DNA of 64,000 nucleotides, taken from positions 4,488,001 to 4,552,000 of the forward strand of contig NZ_QGTX01000001.1 in assembly GCF_003182485.1 (NCBI RefSeq). The letters run 5' to 3'. Each line of letters begins with the position of its first letter. The stretch's first letter is position 1. The notes beneath the pieces are model-generated. The model saw only the letters and a program-made list of their open reading frames with translations, had not been told where the DNA came from and did not search any database. Position numbers and translations under genes: made by a program. This DNA is from Geodermatophilus normandii. GTDB lineage: Bacteria > Actinomycetota > Actinomycetes > Mycobacteriales > Geodermatophilaceae. This document shows, piece by piece, positions 41,794 to 50,609 of the stretch.

Positions 41794-44022
41794 TCAAATC
41801 ACGGTAAGCGCTGAATTGAGGCCACCCGCTACCACCAGCGCGAACGACTGCGGCCCGTGGAGGATGTTGGACGCCACGACTTGGATCAGGTACGTCCCCG
41901 CGTCCGGTCGGTCGAGACGGATTACCTGGACGTTGTTTCCCGGGTCCGGCGACGGGAACTGGGCCGGCCGGTTCTGGTTACCGACCCACTTGGTGCCGGA
42001 CTCCCGGTGTTCCGCGAGTAAGGCAAGATTGTTCTGCAGACCGCGGCCAGGGGGGTCCGTCCAGACCAGACAGAGCCGGAGCCAGGTGTCTTCGGTGGCC
42101 GTGACCACATATCGCCGGGCATCGCCGACCCCCGAGAACCCCGTGGACCGATCCTGCCAGTCGTCCACGTACTCTAGGCGCATGGCCGGCTCAAGCGGGT
42201 TTGGGATCGTCCACGGCAGGTAGAGGCGGCCAAATCCCTGGTGATAATTGGGCTCCCTCGCGTGGTCATGTAGCGCGTCCCTCCCGGACAGCCAGCGCGC
42301 CCCGTTCACTAGGGCGGCCTTGAGCAACGCCGCGCTCGGCTCGTGGTCGCGCGTCTCAGTGAAGTACTGCCGAACCAGCGCTGCGCTGCCCGAGACCAGC
42401 GGAGCCGCCATACTGGTGCCGCCCATGTACGCGTAACCAGGGTCCCCCTCGGCCCAGAAGTTCTCGGCCGGCGCGATGGCCGATCGAGTCGACAGGATGA
42501 AGGTCCCCGGTGCCACGATGTCCGGCTTCGCGCGGATTTGCTCGTCGCACGGCCCTCGGCCGCTGAAGGCCGCCATGGCCTCCGGATCGCCGCTGATGGC
42601 CTCGTCCCCGAGCGGTGGTGGGAAGTTGGCGTCCCACCACTGCGCCCAGGTGGGAGCCCCTGGGACGACCCGGTCGCTGCGGCTGGCGCCAACGGTCAAC
42701 GCGTTCTTGGCCGTGGCCGGCGCATCGAGCGAGAACAGATCGACCGAGCCGGGGTTGGTGAACCGGGGCTGGGCAGCCGTGCCGTCGTTGCCGGCGGCGA
42801 TGACTAGCAGCATGTCCGGGTGGCTGGCCACGAAGTCGTCGACTTCCAGGCTGCTCACCCGATACGCCGACCCGGCTTCGGCTCCCCAGCTGTTGTTGTG
42901 GATCCGGGCCCCCGCCTGATAGGCCTCGTCGAACAGCTCCGCCAGATCGGCCGGGAGGCCGCCGAGGCCGCCCTGTCCGTCCATGATGGATTGGAAGAAC
43001 AGCCCGGCCTCCGGCGCGGTACCGCGGACCGCGCCGGCGGACGCGGTGCCGTCTCCCACTACCGAGCCGGCAACGTGCGTGCCATGGCCGTGGTCATCAC
43101 TGGCGTCGTCGGGCCGCCCCCACGCTCGCACGTCGACCAGACGCTTCCGTAGGTCTGGGTGCGTGTCGTCAATGCCGCTGTCGGCCACGGCGACCATCTG
43201 CCCTTGACCGGTCAACCCGATTGGCGCGGATCCACCAGGACCTGCCGGGTCGAGGCCGAGGATCCGGCGGGCGTGGTCGTTCGAGAGCCTTGGGGGCACG
43301 AACTCCTCCACCGTGGCCACGCTCGGCAGCCTGGCCAGCTCGGTCAGGGCGGCGGCATCGGGACGGGCGAGGAAGCGCAGCTTGCGGCGGGCGCCGCCCT
43401 GCACCGTCAGGTTCCGCGCGTCGAGCCACGTCCGCACGTCGTCGAGGTCGTCGGTGCGGTGAACCAAGACCTCGAAGGGCCTGGGCGGAACCGTCGCGCG
43501 ACCACCCCGGCGTTGGCTCAAGGTGGTCCGCGCAACCGTCTCAGGGGTCTCGTACAGTCCCATCTCGACCACGAACCCGAGACTGCGCACGGCTGGGACC
43601 GCGCTCAGCCGGACCCAGGCGCTGTATGAATCAGGCCTGAGCCGTTCGATGAGCTCGACACCGGCGTGCTCCAGGGACTGCCGCCAAGGATCGAGCAGCG
43701 GGCCGGCGAGCCGAAGCACCCACACGTCCAGATCGGCGGGGACTGCCGGCGCCACGGGGATGGGCGAAGGTCTGGCGCCACGCCGGCCCCCGCCTGAGCT
43801 AAGCCCAGGCTCGCCACGCCGTCCTCGGGCAGGACCCGGCACCTGCGGGTCCTCGTCGACCACGGTGACGAAGACGCCGGTGTCCCGGAGCTCGGCGAGC
43901 CGGGTGTCATCGACCTCCCCGACGATGACCCGACCCTGCACCTGGGGATGGCCGAGGACCGCCAACGCCGCCTGCAATTCCTCCTCGTGCATGTAGTGCG
44001 CAGTCACGCGCTTGGTCACCAT
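41794..44022 (-). CDS. Subtilisin-like serine peptidase (S8), predicted cytosolic
   Basis: The protein has 742 residues and no signal peptide (MVTKRVTAHYMHEEELQAAL), unlike secreted subtilases. Residues 1-240 resemble two tandem pro-domain-like alpha/beta units. The catalytic domain has VADSGID (D281), DHGHGTHVAG (H313), IAAGNDG (oxyanion N412) and GGTSMAAP (S537); all are present. Residues about 610-742 form a beta-sandwich P-domain-like tail. It is the last gene of the five-gene unit that starts at the frameshifted hydrolase, 25 bp after the metallopeptidase. An intracellular subtilase linked to CHAT and metallopeptidase genes suggests a proteolytic cascade or effector rather than nutrient digestion. 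Confidence 0.88.
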   Translation of the reverse strand: MVTKRVTAHYMHEEELQAALAVLGHPQVQGRVIVGEVDDTRLAELRDTGVFVTVVDEDPQVPGPARGRRGEPGLSSGGGRRGARPSPIPVAPAVPADLDVWVLRLAGPLLDPWRQSLEHAGVELIERLRPDSYSAWVRLSAVPAVRSLGFVVEMGLYETPETVARTTLSQRRGGRATVPPRPFEVLVHRTDDLDDVRTWLDARNLTVQGGARRKLRFLARPDAAALTELARLPSVATVEEFVPPRLSNDHARRILGLDPAGPGGSAPIGLTGQGQMVAVADSGIDDTHPDLRKRLVDVRAWGRPDDASDDHGHGTHVAGSVVGDGTASAGAVRGTAPEAGLFFQSIMDGQGGLGGLPADLAELFDEAYQAGARIHNNSWGAEAGSAYRVSSLEVDDFVASHPDMLLVIAAGNDGTAAQPRFTNPGSVDLFSLDAPATAKNALTVGASRSDRVVPGAPTWAQWWDANFPPPLGDEAISGDPEAMAAFSGRGPCDEQIRAKPDIVAPGTFILSTRSAIAPAENFWAEGDPGYAYMGGTSMAAPLVSGSAALVRQYFTETRDHEPSAALLKAALVNGARWLSGRDALHDHAREPNYHQGFGRLYLPWTIPNPLEPAMRLEYVDDWQDRSTGFSGVGDARRYVVTATEDTWLRLCLVWTDPPGRGLQNNLALLAEHRESGTKWVGNQNRPAQFPSPDPGNNVQVIRLDRPDAGTYLIQVVASNILHGPQSFALVVAGGLNSALTVI

Positions 44023-44047
44023 CCGGGCCTCCTTCCGGCGGGCGCCT

Positions 44048-45406
44048 CTACCGGTCCTGGTCTCTAATGAGAATCTGGTAGAGTTCGCTGACTAGCGTCA
44101 GATCGGCGCCGACCGCGCCCTTCCTGTCAACTTGGGCTCGGTAGCGGGTTCCCGGCTGCTGGATCAGCGCGGCCCGCTCCAGGATGTTGTCCTGGACGAC
44201 CGGGTGCACGAAGGAGTCCGGGTCTGACCGGAAGGCTTCGGCCGCCACCGCCAACAGGGTCCGGATGTCCTTGGTCTTGGGCTTCCACTTCTTGAGCAGC
44301 CGCTGCGGCTGCCGGCCGGTGTCGCACTGCGCAGTGCACGTGATGACGTCGTCCAGTCTCAGTTGTCGGTCACCCCGCGTGCCGAACCCGGGGTACGGCC
44401 CATGAACCAGCGCCCGGCCCATCTCGACTGCGATGCCGTACCCATCGACCTCGGCGACCGGTATGTCGTCCATGGCCCAGGAGGCCCGCACTTGCTCGGC
44501 GGCCTGCTCACAGCGGGCGGCCTCCAAGGCGCCCGCGGCGAGGGCCAGGCGCAGCAGCCTCGGTGGGTACGCGTCGTCGCCAGTCGCCAGCTCGGGACTC
44601 TCCGCGGGGAGGAAGTCCTCGAGCGTGTCGAGGTAGGCCGGGCCCCCGCAGAGGACGCCGTACACATCGGCGAATGACTCCTCCGCCCACGCGCACCAGG
44701 CGTCGCGCCGAGCCATGCACTGGCCGAGTTCGGCCGCCCTGCGGTCGACGACCTGCTGCACCGTGTCGAGACCCACGAAGTCGACAAGAACGGCGTGACC
44801 GACCTCGTGGCCAATGATGAGTGCCTCCGGCAAGTGCCGCAGTTGGTACCACGGCACCGCGACGACCGGCAGCGGGAGCCGCCTGATCAGCGCTCGAGCC
44901 GTCCGGCTCTGAAGGGATTCAGGCGGGATCTCGGTTGCTATCGAGTCCCCGCGGGCCAGCGTCATCGGACCGTCGACCGGGCCGAGGTAGACCAGCGGTG
45001 GCTCCCGGACCGCTTCCATCCCGACCGTCCCGCCCGCGACGGCGTGCAGCTGCGCCGGTTCGTAGCATGCCCAGGCGAACTCGTCGGCCAGCACGAGGTA
45101 GCGGCTGTACTCCTCCAGGCGGCGGAGAGCCCACTTGTCCCTGAAGAAGCCCCATACCTGGTGAACATCCAGCACCTGCCGCTCCAGCTCGCGCCAAGTC
45201 GCGGACAGGTCCGCGCTGTGCGCCACGTCCTCGGTGAGGAGGTCGACCATCGGCCGGAGGTACGCAGTGACGGATCGGACCTGCGAGTTGTGCTTCTCCA
45301 TCGGATGTCTGGCCGCCGAGAGCGCCAGCCAGTGCTCTTGCTCCGCGGTAATCGTCCGGAGCTTGGCCTGCAGCTCGACCCGCTTGCGCTTCTCCCATCT
45401 GGCCAT
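44048..45406 (-). CDS. HExxH zinc metallopeptidase-like protein
   Basis: The protein has 452 residues from the ATG at 45406, one base after the stop of the preceding gene. The zinc-binding motif HEVGH is at 200-204 within ALIIGHEVGHAVLVDF, and the third ligand is probably Glu in AEESFADVYG (242/243), which fits the gluzincin pattern. The N-terminal 110 residues are helical and charged. No signal peptide or membrane span is evident, so it should be cytosolic. Residues about 345-452 contain a Lys-rich helix (RLLKKWKPKTKDIRTLLAVA). The family is not one I can name precisely. Its place between the pseudo-CHAT protein and the S8 peptidase implies a proteolytic role in the same pathway. Confidence 0.75.
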   Translation of the reverse strand: MARWEKRKRVELQAKLRTITAEQEHWLALSAARHPMEKHNSQVRSVTAYLRPMVDLLTEDVAHSADLSATWRELERQVLDVHQVWGFFRDKWALRRLEEYSRYLVLADEFAWACYEPAQLHAVAGGTVGMEAVREPPLVYLGPVDGPMTLARGDSIATEIPPESLQSRTARALIRRLPLPVVAVPWYQLRHLPEALIIGHEVGHAVLVDFVGLDTVQQVVDRRAAELGQCMARRDAWCAWAEESFADVYGVLCGGPAYLDTLEDFLPAESPELATGDDAYPPRLLRLALAAGALEAARCEQAAEQVRASWAMDDIPVAEVDGYGIAVEMGRALVHGPYPGFGTRGDRQLRLDDVITCTAQCDTGRQPQRLLKKWKPKTKDIRTLLAVAAEAFRSDPDSFVHPVVQDNILERAALIQQPGTRYRAQVDRKGAVGADLTLVSELYQILIRDQDR

Positions 45407-45407
45407 G

Positions 45408-48400
45408 TCAGTACCCGAGGGGGAGCAGTGACATCGGCGGTCTCTCCAGGAAGAGGGCGGAGCCGGCGCAGGCCAGCGTGCCCGCGAAATCGTCCGGCGG
45501 GCGGAAGCGCTGCAATTGGCTCGTCACGATGGCGATGTCTTTTCCCTCGGTCAACCCGGCGAGCACCTGATCGAGGATCTGCGCCTGATCCGGGGGCTCG
45601 GCCAAGCCCATCGCGAGGACGGCTTCCGCACAGCCGAGCTTCAACAGCTGGTGGGCCATGGAATTGCGGATGGCGAGGTGCCGGGTCGCCTCGAGTGGGC
45701 TGTACGGTAGCGGGACGTCGAGCAGGATCAGCGGCAACTTAGCGCCGCTGCCCAAAACCGTGCAGAGGGCTCCCAGCGCGCTCACCGATAGCATGTTGCT
45801 GGTGAGCTGTCCCCTGCGCGACAACTGCTCGCCGGTCTCGCCGAACTCCAGCACGGTGGCCCCGGTGGTCAACCGCACCGGGGCCATTACGTGCAGCAGG
45901 TCGGGCGTGCCTTCCTTGAAGAGGCCGCCGAACTCGGTTAGCGCGTCCGGTTGGGGGTCTTCCACGGTGACGAGCTCGATCCGGTGCTGCCGGTACGCGG
46001 CCACCGGCTCCTGCCCGGCGGCCGCATACCCCCGCTGTCGACCCGCCTCGCGCTCCCGGCCCGGCCGCAGGACGACCGCACGCAGCGAGTGGCGCGGCAC
46101 TTCCGCCAGTACCTGCCGGCGCAGGGCGGACCAGGTCTCTGTCCCTGTGTCCGCGCGGACGGCGATGCCTGCCGCCTCATGGAAATCGCAGATCGCCTGG
46201 TCAGTCGACGGCCCTCGCAGACCGTCGGGTACCCCCGCAAAGTGTCCGAGGCGGCGGAGCAGCTTTTGCAGCGTGCGAGTCTTGGCTTCGTCACGCAGCG
46301 GCTGCGTCAGGCTGCGGTACACGAACTCGATATCCGGTCCCTGAACGAGTGGCACGTCCGCATCCCACGCCCGGATGAGCTCCCAGGGCAGGGCGGCGGA
46401 GTCGCGGCTGTCAAACACCAATCGCACCTGCCGCCGTGGGCCGTTGGTGACGGTCAACGCTTTTCGCAACTCGTTTGGCAGGAGGTGTTCAGCGACCTGT
46501 TCCGACCATGCTCGCCAGCCGTGGGCCAGCGAGCCGAGAATCGTCCGAAGTCGCGACAGAGCCTGGCTGGAGTCCTCCGCATCGCCGAACTCGCGTGTCG
46601 AGACGGTTTGGTCAGTCCGCTCACCCTCGGGGCGCAGCACTGAGATGTTGAGCGACTGCCCGGACAGCGGCCCGAACCGCACTTCGATCGTCCCACCCTC
46701 ATCCACATGGCCTTCGCCGCCGAGCTGGAAGCGCCCGGCCACCTCGTCGCGCCGCCGCGAGTCACCTAGCTGGCTGTAGACGGCCGTGGCCTCCGCTGCG
46801 TGCCGGCGAGCAGCCAGCTCGTCACCCTTCCGGCGGGCGACCTCGGCGCGGACCATCGCAATCCGCGCAGTCCACTGATCGGTTCCGAGCCCCGACCTGA
46901 GTTGGTCCGCGGCGTCCAAGCGCGTGACCACCTGGTCGAGCGGGTCAAGGTCCAGACGTCGTTCCGCCAGCGCGACCTGGCAGGCGATCGCCAGCGTCCG
47001 GGGAGGGCGGCGCAAGAGGGCGGCCGACGGCGTCGGCTCGTCCGCGGTCGGGGGCCCCAACCGTCCCATGCCATCCAGCCACCACCACCACCCGAGGAGG
47101 TCGCCGCGACCTGCGAGCGCCGAGTCCAGGTAGCGGCCCGCCTCCTGCGGCCGGCCGACAACCCGAAGGATCTCGGCGACTCGCCACTCGAGGGCCGTCC
47201 GCTCCGCAGTAGAAAGGTCACTCCCGGTGCCGCCCAGGTCGAGGTCGTCGATCAGCAGGGCACGCAGGAGCCGCACCTGCGGCTCGGGCAACTGCAACCG
47301 CGGAAGCTCTCCCAGGTTCTCCAGACGCCTCAGCCGCGCGCGCGGCGGCGTCACTCGCTGCAGGTTCACCACCAGACCGACGACGAGCTCCTCATGGTCG
47401 CCCGGAGACGCCACCGACAGGTAGTGCAAGCCAGCCTCGACGAGGTCGCCCGGAGACGCTGCCGCACGCCTCATGGTGTTTAAGGCATCTCGGAGAATCG
47501 CCTGCGCGTCACCCTCATCGCCCATCGCCTGCCGCAGACGTGCGGTGGCCAGGCGAGTCCGGAGCCAGGCGCGTGACCCGGACTCGGGTTGGGTGCGCTG
47601 TGCCTCTTCCAGGACCTGCGCTGCCTCGAGCAGCTTGCCGGAGACGGTCGTCAGGACGAGCGCTGCCCGCGCGCAGTACATCGCCGCGCTGTCGTAGTCA
47701 CTAAGCTCGCGTACCCGTGCCGCCGCTTCCATAAGGTCGGCGGCGCCGCGATCGGCGTCCAGCAGAGCCGCGTACGCCATCCCCCGCAGACCAAGAGTGA
47801 CGTCCCTGGCATCGACCCCCTGGGCGGAAAGGTCCGCGCTATCGAGCGCCCCGTCCGTCGCGGCGAACACGCCGACGAAGTCGTCCACTCGCAGGCGGGC
47901 CAGAGCGAGCACGAGAGGGGCCTGGACCCTCACCGCCACGCCGCCGAAGGACAGCTGCTCGACCGCCTGGATGGCCCGGTTGACAGAACCGGCCTGAAGC
48001 AGGAGATGGGCCTCCAACAAGCGTAGGTCGGCGTCCGTGTCGACCCGGAAGCCGTCCTGCCGGGCCCGGCCGAACACACTCACGGCAGCGGCGTAGTCAT
48101 CGTTCCGCGCATACGCCCGCGCCAGTGCCATGACTGACTGCCGGGCCCCGGGGAGGTCCCGCTCGCTGAGGGCGATCTCGTAGGATCGCAACAAGTGCGC
48201 GATCGCGTCCGGGCCGCGTGAGTTGAGCAGAGCCTGGCCCAGCGCCCGCTCGAGGTCGGCGAGATCGCGGGACGGCTCGAGGTCATCCTGCGCACGGCGT
48301 AGCAACCGCTCGCTCCGGGTGGCGTCACCCTGCGCCAGGGCGAGACGTGCCTCGATCGTCACCGCAGTTGCGACCGGAAAGCGGATCTCCGGCCGTGCGG

Positions 48401-50609
48401 CCTGCTGGGCGCGTGCCGCACCCAGCCCGGCCTCGACCTCCCTCCACAGCGGGTCCTCCCGACCGGCGAGGTTTTGGTCGGCAAGGGCGGCGGCGGAACG
48501 AGCCCGCTCTAGGTGCGCCGACGCCAGCGCCTCGTAGGTCATGCTGCCGATGGGCTGGACGAGGCGGTCGACGTAGTCCTCGCCCAGAATCTCGGTCGCC
48601 AGCTCCAGGCAGTCGTCGTATCGGTACGCCGCGCGCGCCTGCTCGAGCGCTGCCCGCCAGGTGCCCATGCCGGCCTCGGTGCTGAACTGGAATCGATGGA
48701 AGACCGCCTCCCGCGTCCAGTCGAGCCAGTGCTCGGGGTCGCCGGCGGCCCGTTGCTCGAAGTAGTCGCCGGCGGCGCGCTGGAGCTCGGCGAACACTGG
48801 GTGCGGGCGGATCAGGTGACGCAGCGGGTCCAGCACGTCCGGTCGGATCTGCACCGCGTCTGACTCGTCTGCGGCGAGCGAGATCCACCCGTAGTCGCTG
48901 GTGTAGTCGAGCAGCGTCGTCCAGAGGTCCCGCACCTGCGCCTCGGTCTCGGGAGCGACCAGATCAGTGCGAAACGTCGCCCGAGCCCGGGCCCGCGGCC
49001 GGGGCCGGTCGTCCTGCTGCGGATCGTCCCATGTTCCCTTGCCCGTCATCGCGTCGCTCATAAAGGGCCGCCACATCACGGAGACGACGAAGTCGTAGCG
49101 CAACCGGCGTGGGATCACGCCGTACCGCAGGAGCCAGTGGACCCGGTCGTCCTCGATTCGGTCGACGTACCGCTCGATGGCCGCGAGCAGGCCGGGCGTG
49201 CGCCAGCCCGCCAGTTCGTCCGCCGAAACGTCATCTAGCCGGGAGATGAGGTCGGCGTAAGTGGCCAACGTCAGTGGCCGTCCCTGAGCCAGTTTCCGGA
49301 CCTGCTGGACGATGTCCTCCTGGAGGCCACGGATGTCCACCAAGTAGTGATGTTCCTCATCAGGCGTCAGCCGCTGAAGATGGTGGCTGGCAAGCTCTGG
49401 CAGATTCGCCGACATCCGCTCACGCAGGTCGAAACGGCCGGCAAGCACGACGCGCAGGGCCGGCACGCGGTGGACGACCTCGGACAGGAGTTCGACGATG
49501 CCGGTGGGGTCGACCGAACGGTGCAGCACCTTCTCGATCGTGTCCAGCACCAGCACGGCGGGACGGTTGCCCGGGCGGCTCAACAAGGCTGCGACAAACC
49601 GCTCGCGGACGTCCTCCCCCTCGCCGCGTGAGGCGTGGCGCGGTGCGATGCCGAAGTCGGCAGCCGGGTGCCGTGTCAGCAGGGCTCCATAGTGGCCGTA
49701 CGTGGCGAGTAGCTCCTGAAAGGGCAAGCCGGTGATCTGCTGGTCCAACTGGGCCGCCGCCTCGATAAGGAGCAACCACGGATGCCGGGTCGCCGCGACC
49801 GGGTGCACGTCGTCGAAATCCACCCGGGCAGCGGGCAGGCGTGCCGGGACGCATCGCCGCGCGACGAACCAGCGCAATTGGGTCGACTTGCCCATGCCGC
49901 CGTCGGCGTACAGCTGCAGCATCCGGCCCGGGCGCCCCCCGAGCAGCTCCTCGAGTACCGCCTCGACCGTCTGCCGGGGGGTATACAGGGCTGACCGGTA
50001 GTAGTCCTTGGCCCACTTCGTCCGTGCCGCGAGGTAGGTGGCGTACTCGGTGCGCAGCGCAACCAGGGAGCGGTCAAATACTGGCCGGCGAGCGGCGACG
50101 TCGAGTACATCGAGGATCGCCCGGCAGCGGCCCAGGTCGTGTTCCTTGTCGGCGCTGTTGTAGAGGTCGCGCAGCAGGTCCCGCGCCTTGTCGGAATCGT
50201 ACAGAATGCGCAGTTCAAGCTCCTCCAGTTCGCGAGCGTCGTCGTGGGCCCGGTCGGCGAGAATTCGGGCGAGCTCCGGCAGTCCATCCGGTACCTGCAT
50301 CTTTACCGCCGACTCATGTCCCCCGGCGGCCCACCAGTCGCTCAGGCAGGTCTCCCGTAGCCCAGGCGCCAGCCGATGACGGTCCGGCTCGCCGGGAGCA
50401 GCCTCGACCTGGCCCATGGTGGTCAGCTCGGCCAGCGTTGGGCCGTCGTTCGAGCACAGCAATTCCTCGTACGCAGCTCGGTCGAAGGTGGGCGGCACCG
50501 CGCAGCGGCGCAGGCAATTCCGAACCGGTTCGTCGAACAGGGACAGCAACCGGAGGCCGACGTCCTCCGCCGCTGACGCGGCGGCCCAGTGTCTACGAAC
50601 GACGATCAC
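45408..50609 (-). CDS. Giant P-loop/helical-repeat protein with a catalytically dead CHAT-like domain
   Basis: The protein has 1,733 residues. The N-terminal 225 residues are helical. A STAND/AAA-type NTPase follows, with Walker A ADGGMGKST (235-243) and Walker B-like RPAVLVLDTIEKV. Residues about 620-1250 are rows of paired helices of TPR type. The last 350 residues are CHAT-like: SAALPWELIRAW, then an insertion resembling a peptidoglycan-binding-1 unit (KLLRRLGHFAGVPDGLRGPS at about 1449-1468, to about 1495), then LLHVMAPVRL and LILLDVPLPYSP. In active CHAT peptidases these last two segments read LxHISGHG and LxxLNACxS; the His and Cys are missing here. It overlaps the start-proximal CHAT-ATPase gene by 17 bp. 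A sensor or regulatory partner role is likely. Confidence 0.8.
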   Translation of the reverse strand: MIVVRRHWAAASAAEDVGLRLLSLFDEPVRNCLRRCAVPPTFDRAAYEELLCSNDGPTLAELTTMGQVEAAPGEPDRHRLAPGLRETCLSDWWAAGGHESAVKMQVPDGLPELARILADRAHDDARELEELELRILYDSDKARDLLRDLYNSADKEHDLGRCRAILDVLDVAARRPVFDRSLVALRTEYATYLAARTKWAKDYYRSALYTPRQTVEAVLEELLGGRPGRMLQLYADGGMGKSTQLRWFVARRCVPARLPAARVDFDDVHPVAATRHPWLLLIEAAAQLDQQITGLPFQELLATYGHYGALLTRHPAADFGIAPRHASRGEGEDVRERFVAALLSRPGNRPAVLVLDTIEKVLHRSVDPTGIVELLSEVVHRVPALRVVLAGRFDLRERMSANLPELASHHLQRLTPDEEHHYLVDIRGLQEDIVQQVRKLAQGRPLTLATYADLISRLDDVSADELAGWRTPGLLAAIERYVDRIEDDRVHWLLRYGVIPRRLRYDFVVSVMWRPFMSDAMTGKGTWDDPQQDDRPRPRARARATFRTDLVAPETEAQVRDLWTTLLDYTSDYGWISLAADESDAVQIRPDVLDPLRHLIRPHPVFAELQRAAGDYFEQRAAGDPEHWLDWTREAVFHRFQFSTEAGMGTWRAALEQARAAYRYDDCLELATEILGEDYVDRLVQPIGSMTYEALASAHLERARSAAALADQNLAGREDPLWREVEAGLGAARAQQAARPEIRFPVATAVTIEARLALAQGDATRSERLLRRAQDDLEPSRDLADLERALGQALLNSRGPDAIAHLLRSYEIALSERDLPGARQSVMALARAYARNDDYAAAVSVFGRARQDGFRVDTDADLRLLEAHLLLQAGSVNRAIQAVEQLSFGGVAVRVQAPLVLALARLRVDDFVGVFAATDGALDSADLSAQGVDARDVTLGLRGMAYAALLDADRGAADLMEAAARVRELSDYDSAAMYCARAALVLTTVSGKLLEAAQVLEEAQRTQPESGSRAWLRTRLATARLRQAMGDEGDAQAILRDALNTMRRAAASPGDLVEAGLHYLSVASPGDHEELVVGLVVNLQRVTPPRARLRRLENLGELPRLQLPEPQVRLLRALLIDDLDLGGTGSDLSTAERTALEWRVAEILRVVGRPQEAGRYLDSALAGRGDLLGWWWWLDGMGRLGPPTADEPTPSAALLRRPPRTLAIACQVALAERRLDLDPLDQVVTRLDAADQLRSGLGTDQWTARIAMVRAEVARRKGDELAARRHAAEATAVYSQLGDSRRRDEVAGRFQLGGEGHVDEGGTIEVRFGPLSGQSLNISVLRPEGERTDQTVSTREFGDAEDSSQALSRLRTILGSLAHGWRAWSEQVAEHLLPNELRKALTVTNGPRRQVRLVFDSRDSAALPWELIRAWDADVPLVQGPDIEFVYRSLTQPLRDEAKTRTLQKLLRRLGHFAGVPDGLRGPSTDQAICDFHEAAGIAVRADTGTETWSALRRQVLAEVPRHSLRAVVLRPGREREAGRQRGYAAAGQEPVAAYRQHRIELVTVEDPQPDALTEFGGLFKEGTPDLLHVMAPVRLTTGATVLEFGETGEQLSRRGQLTSNMLSVSALGALCTVLGSGAKLPLILLDVPLPYSPLEATRHLAIRNSMAHQLLKLGCAEAVLAMGLAEPPDQAQILDQVLAGLTEGKDIAIVTSQLQRFRPPDDFAGTLACAGSALFLERPPMSLLPLGY

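Noticed and set aside
45408-50609. Reading the giant protein as an active CHAT protease.
   Set aside because: The expected His and Cys motifs are replaced by HVMAPV and LLDVPLP, so catalysis by this domain is not supported.
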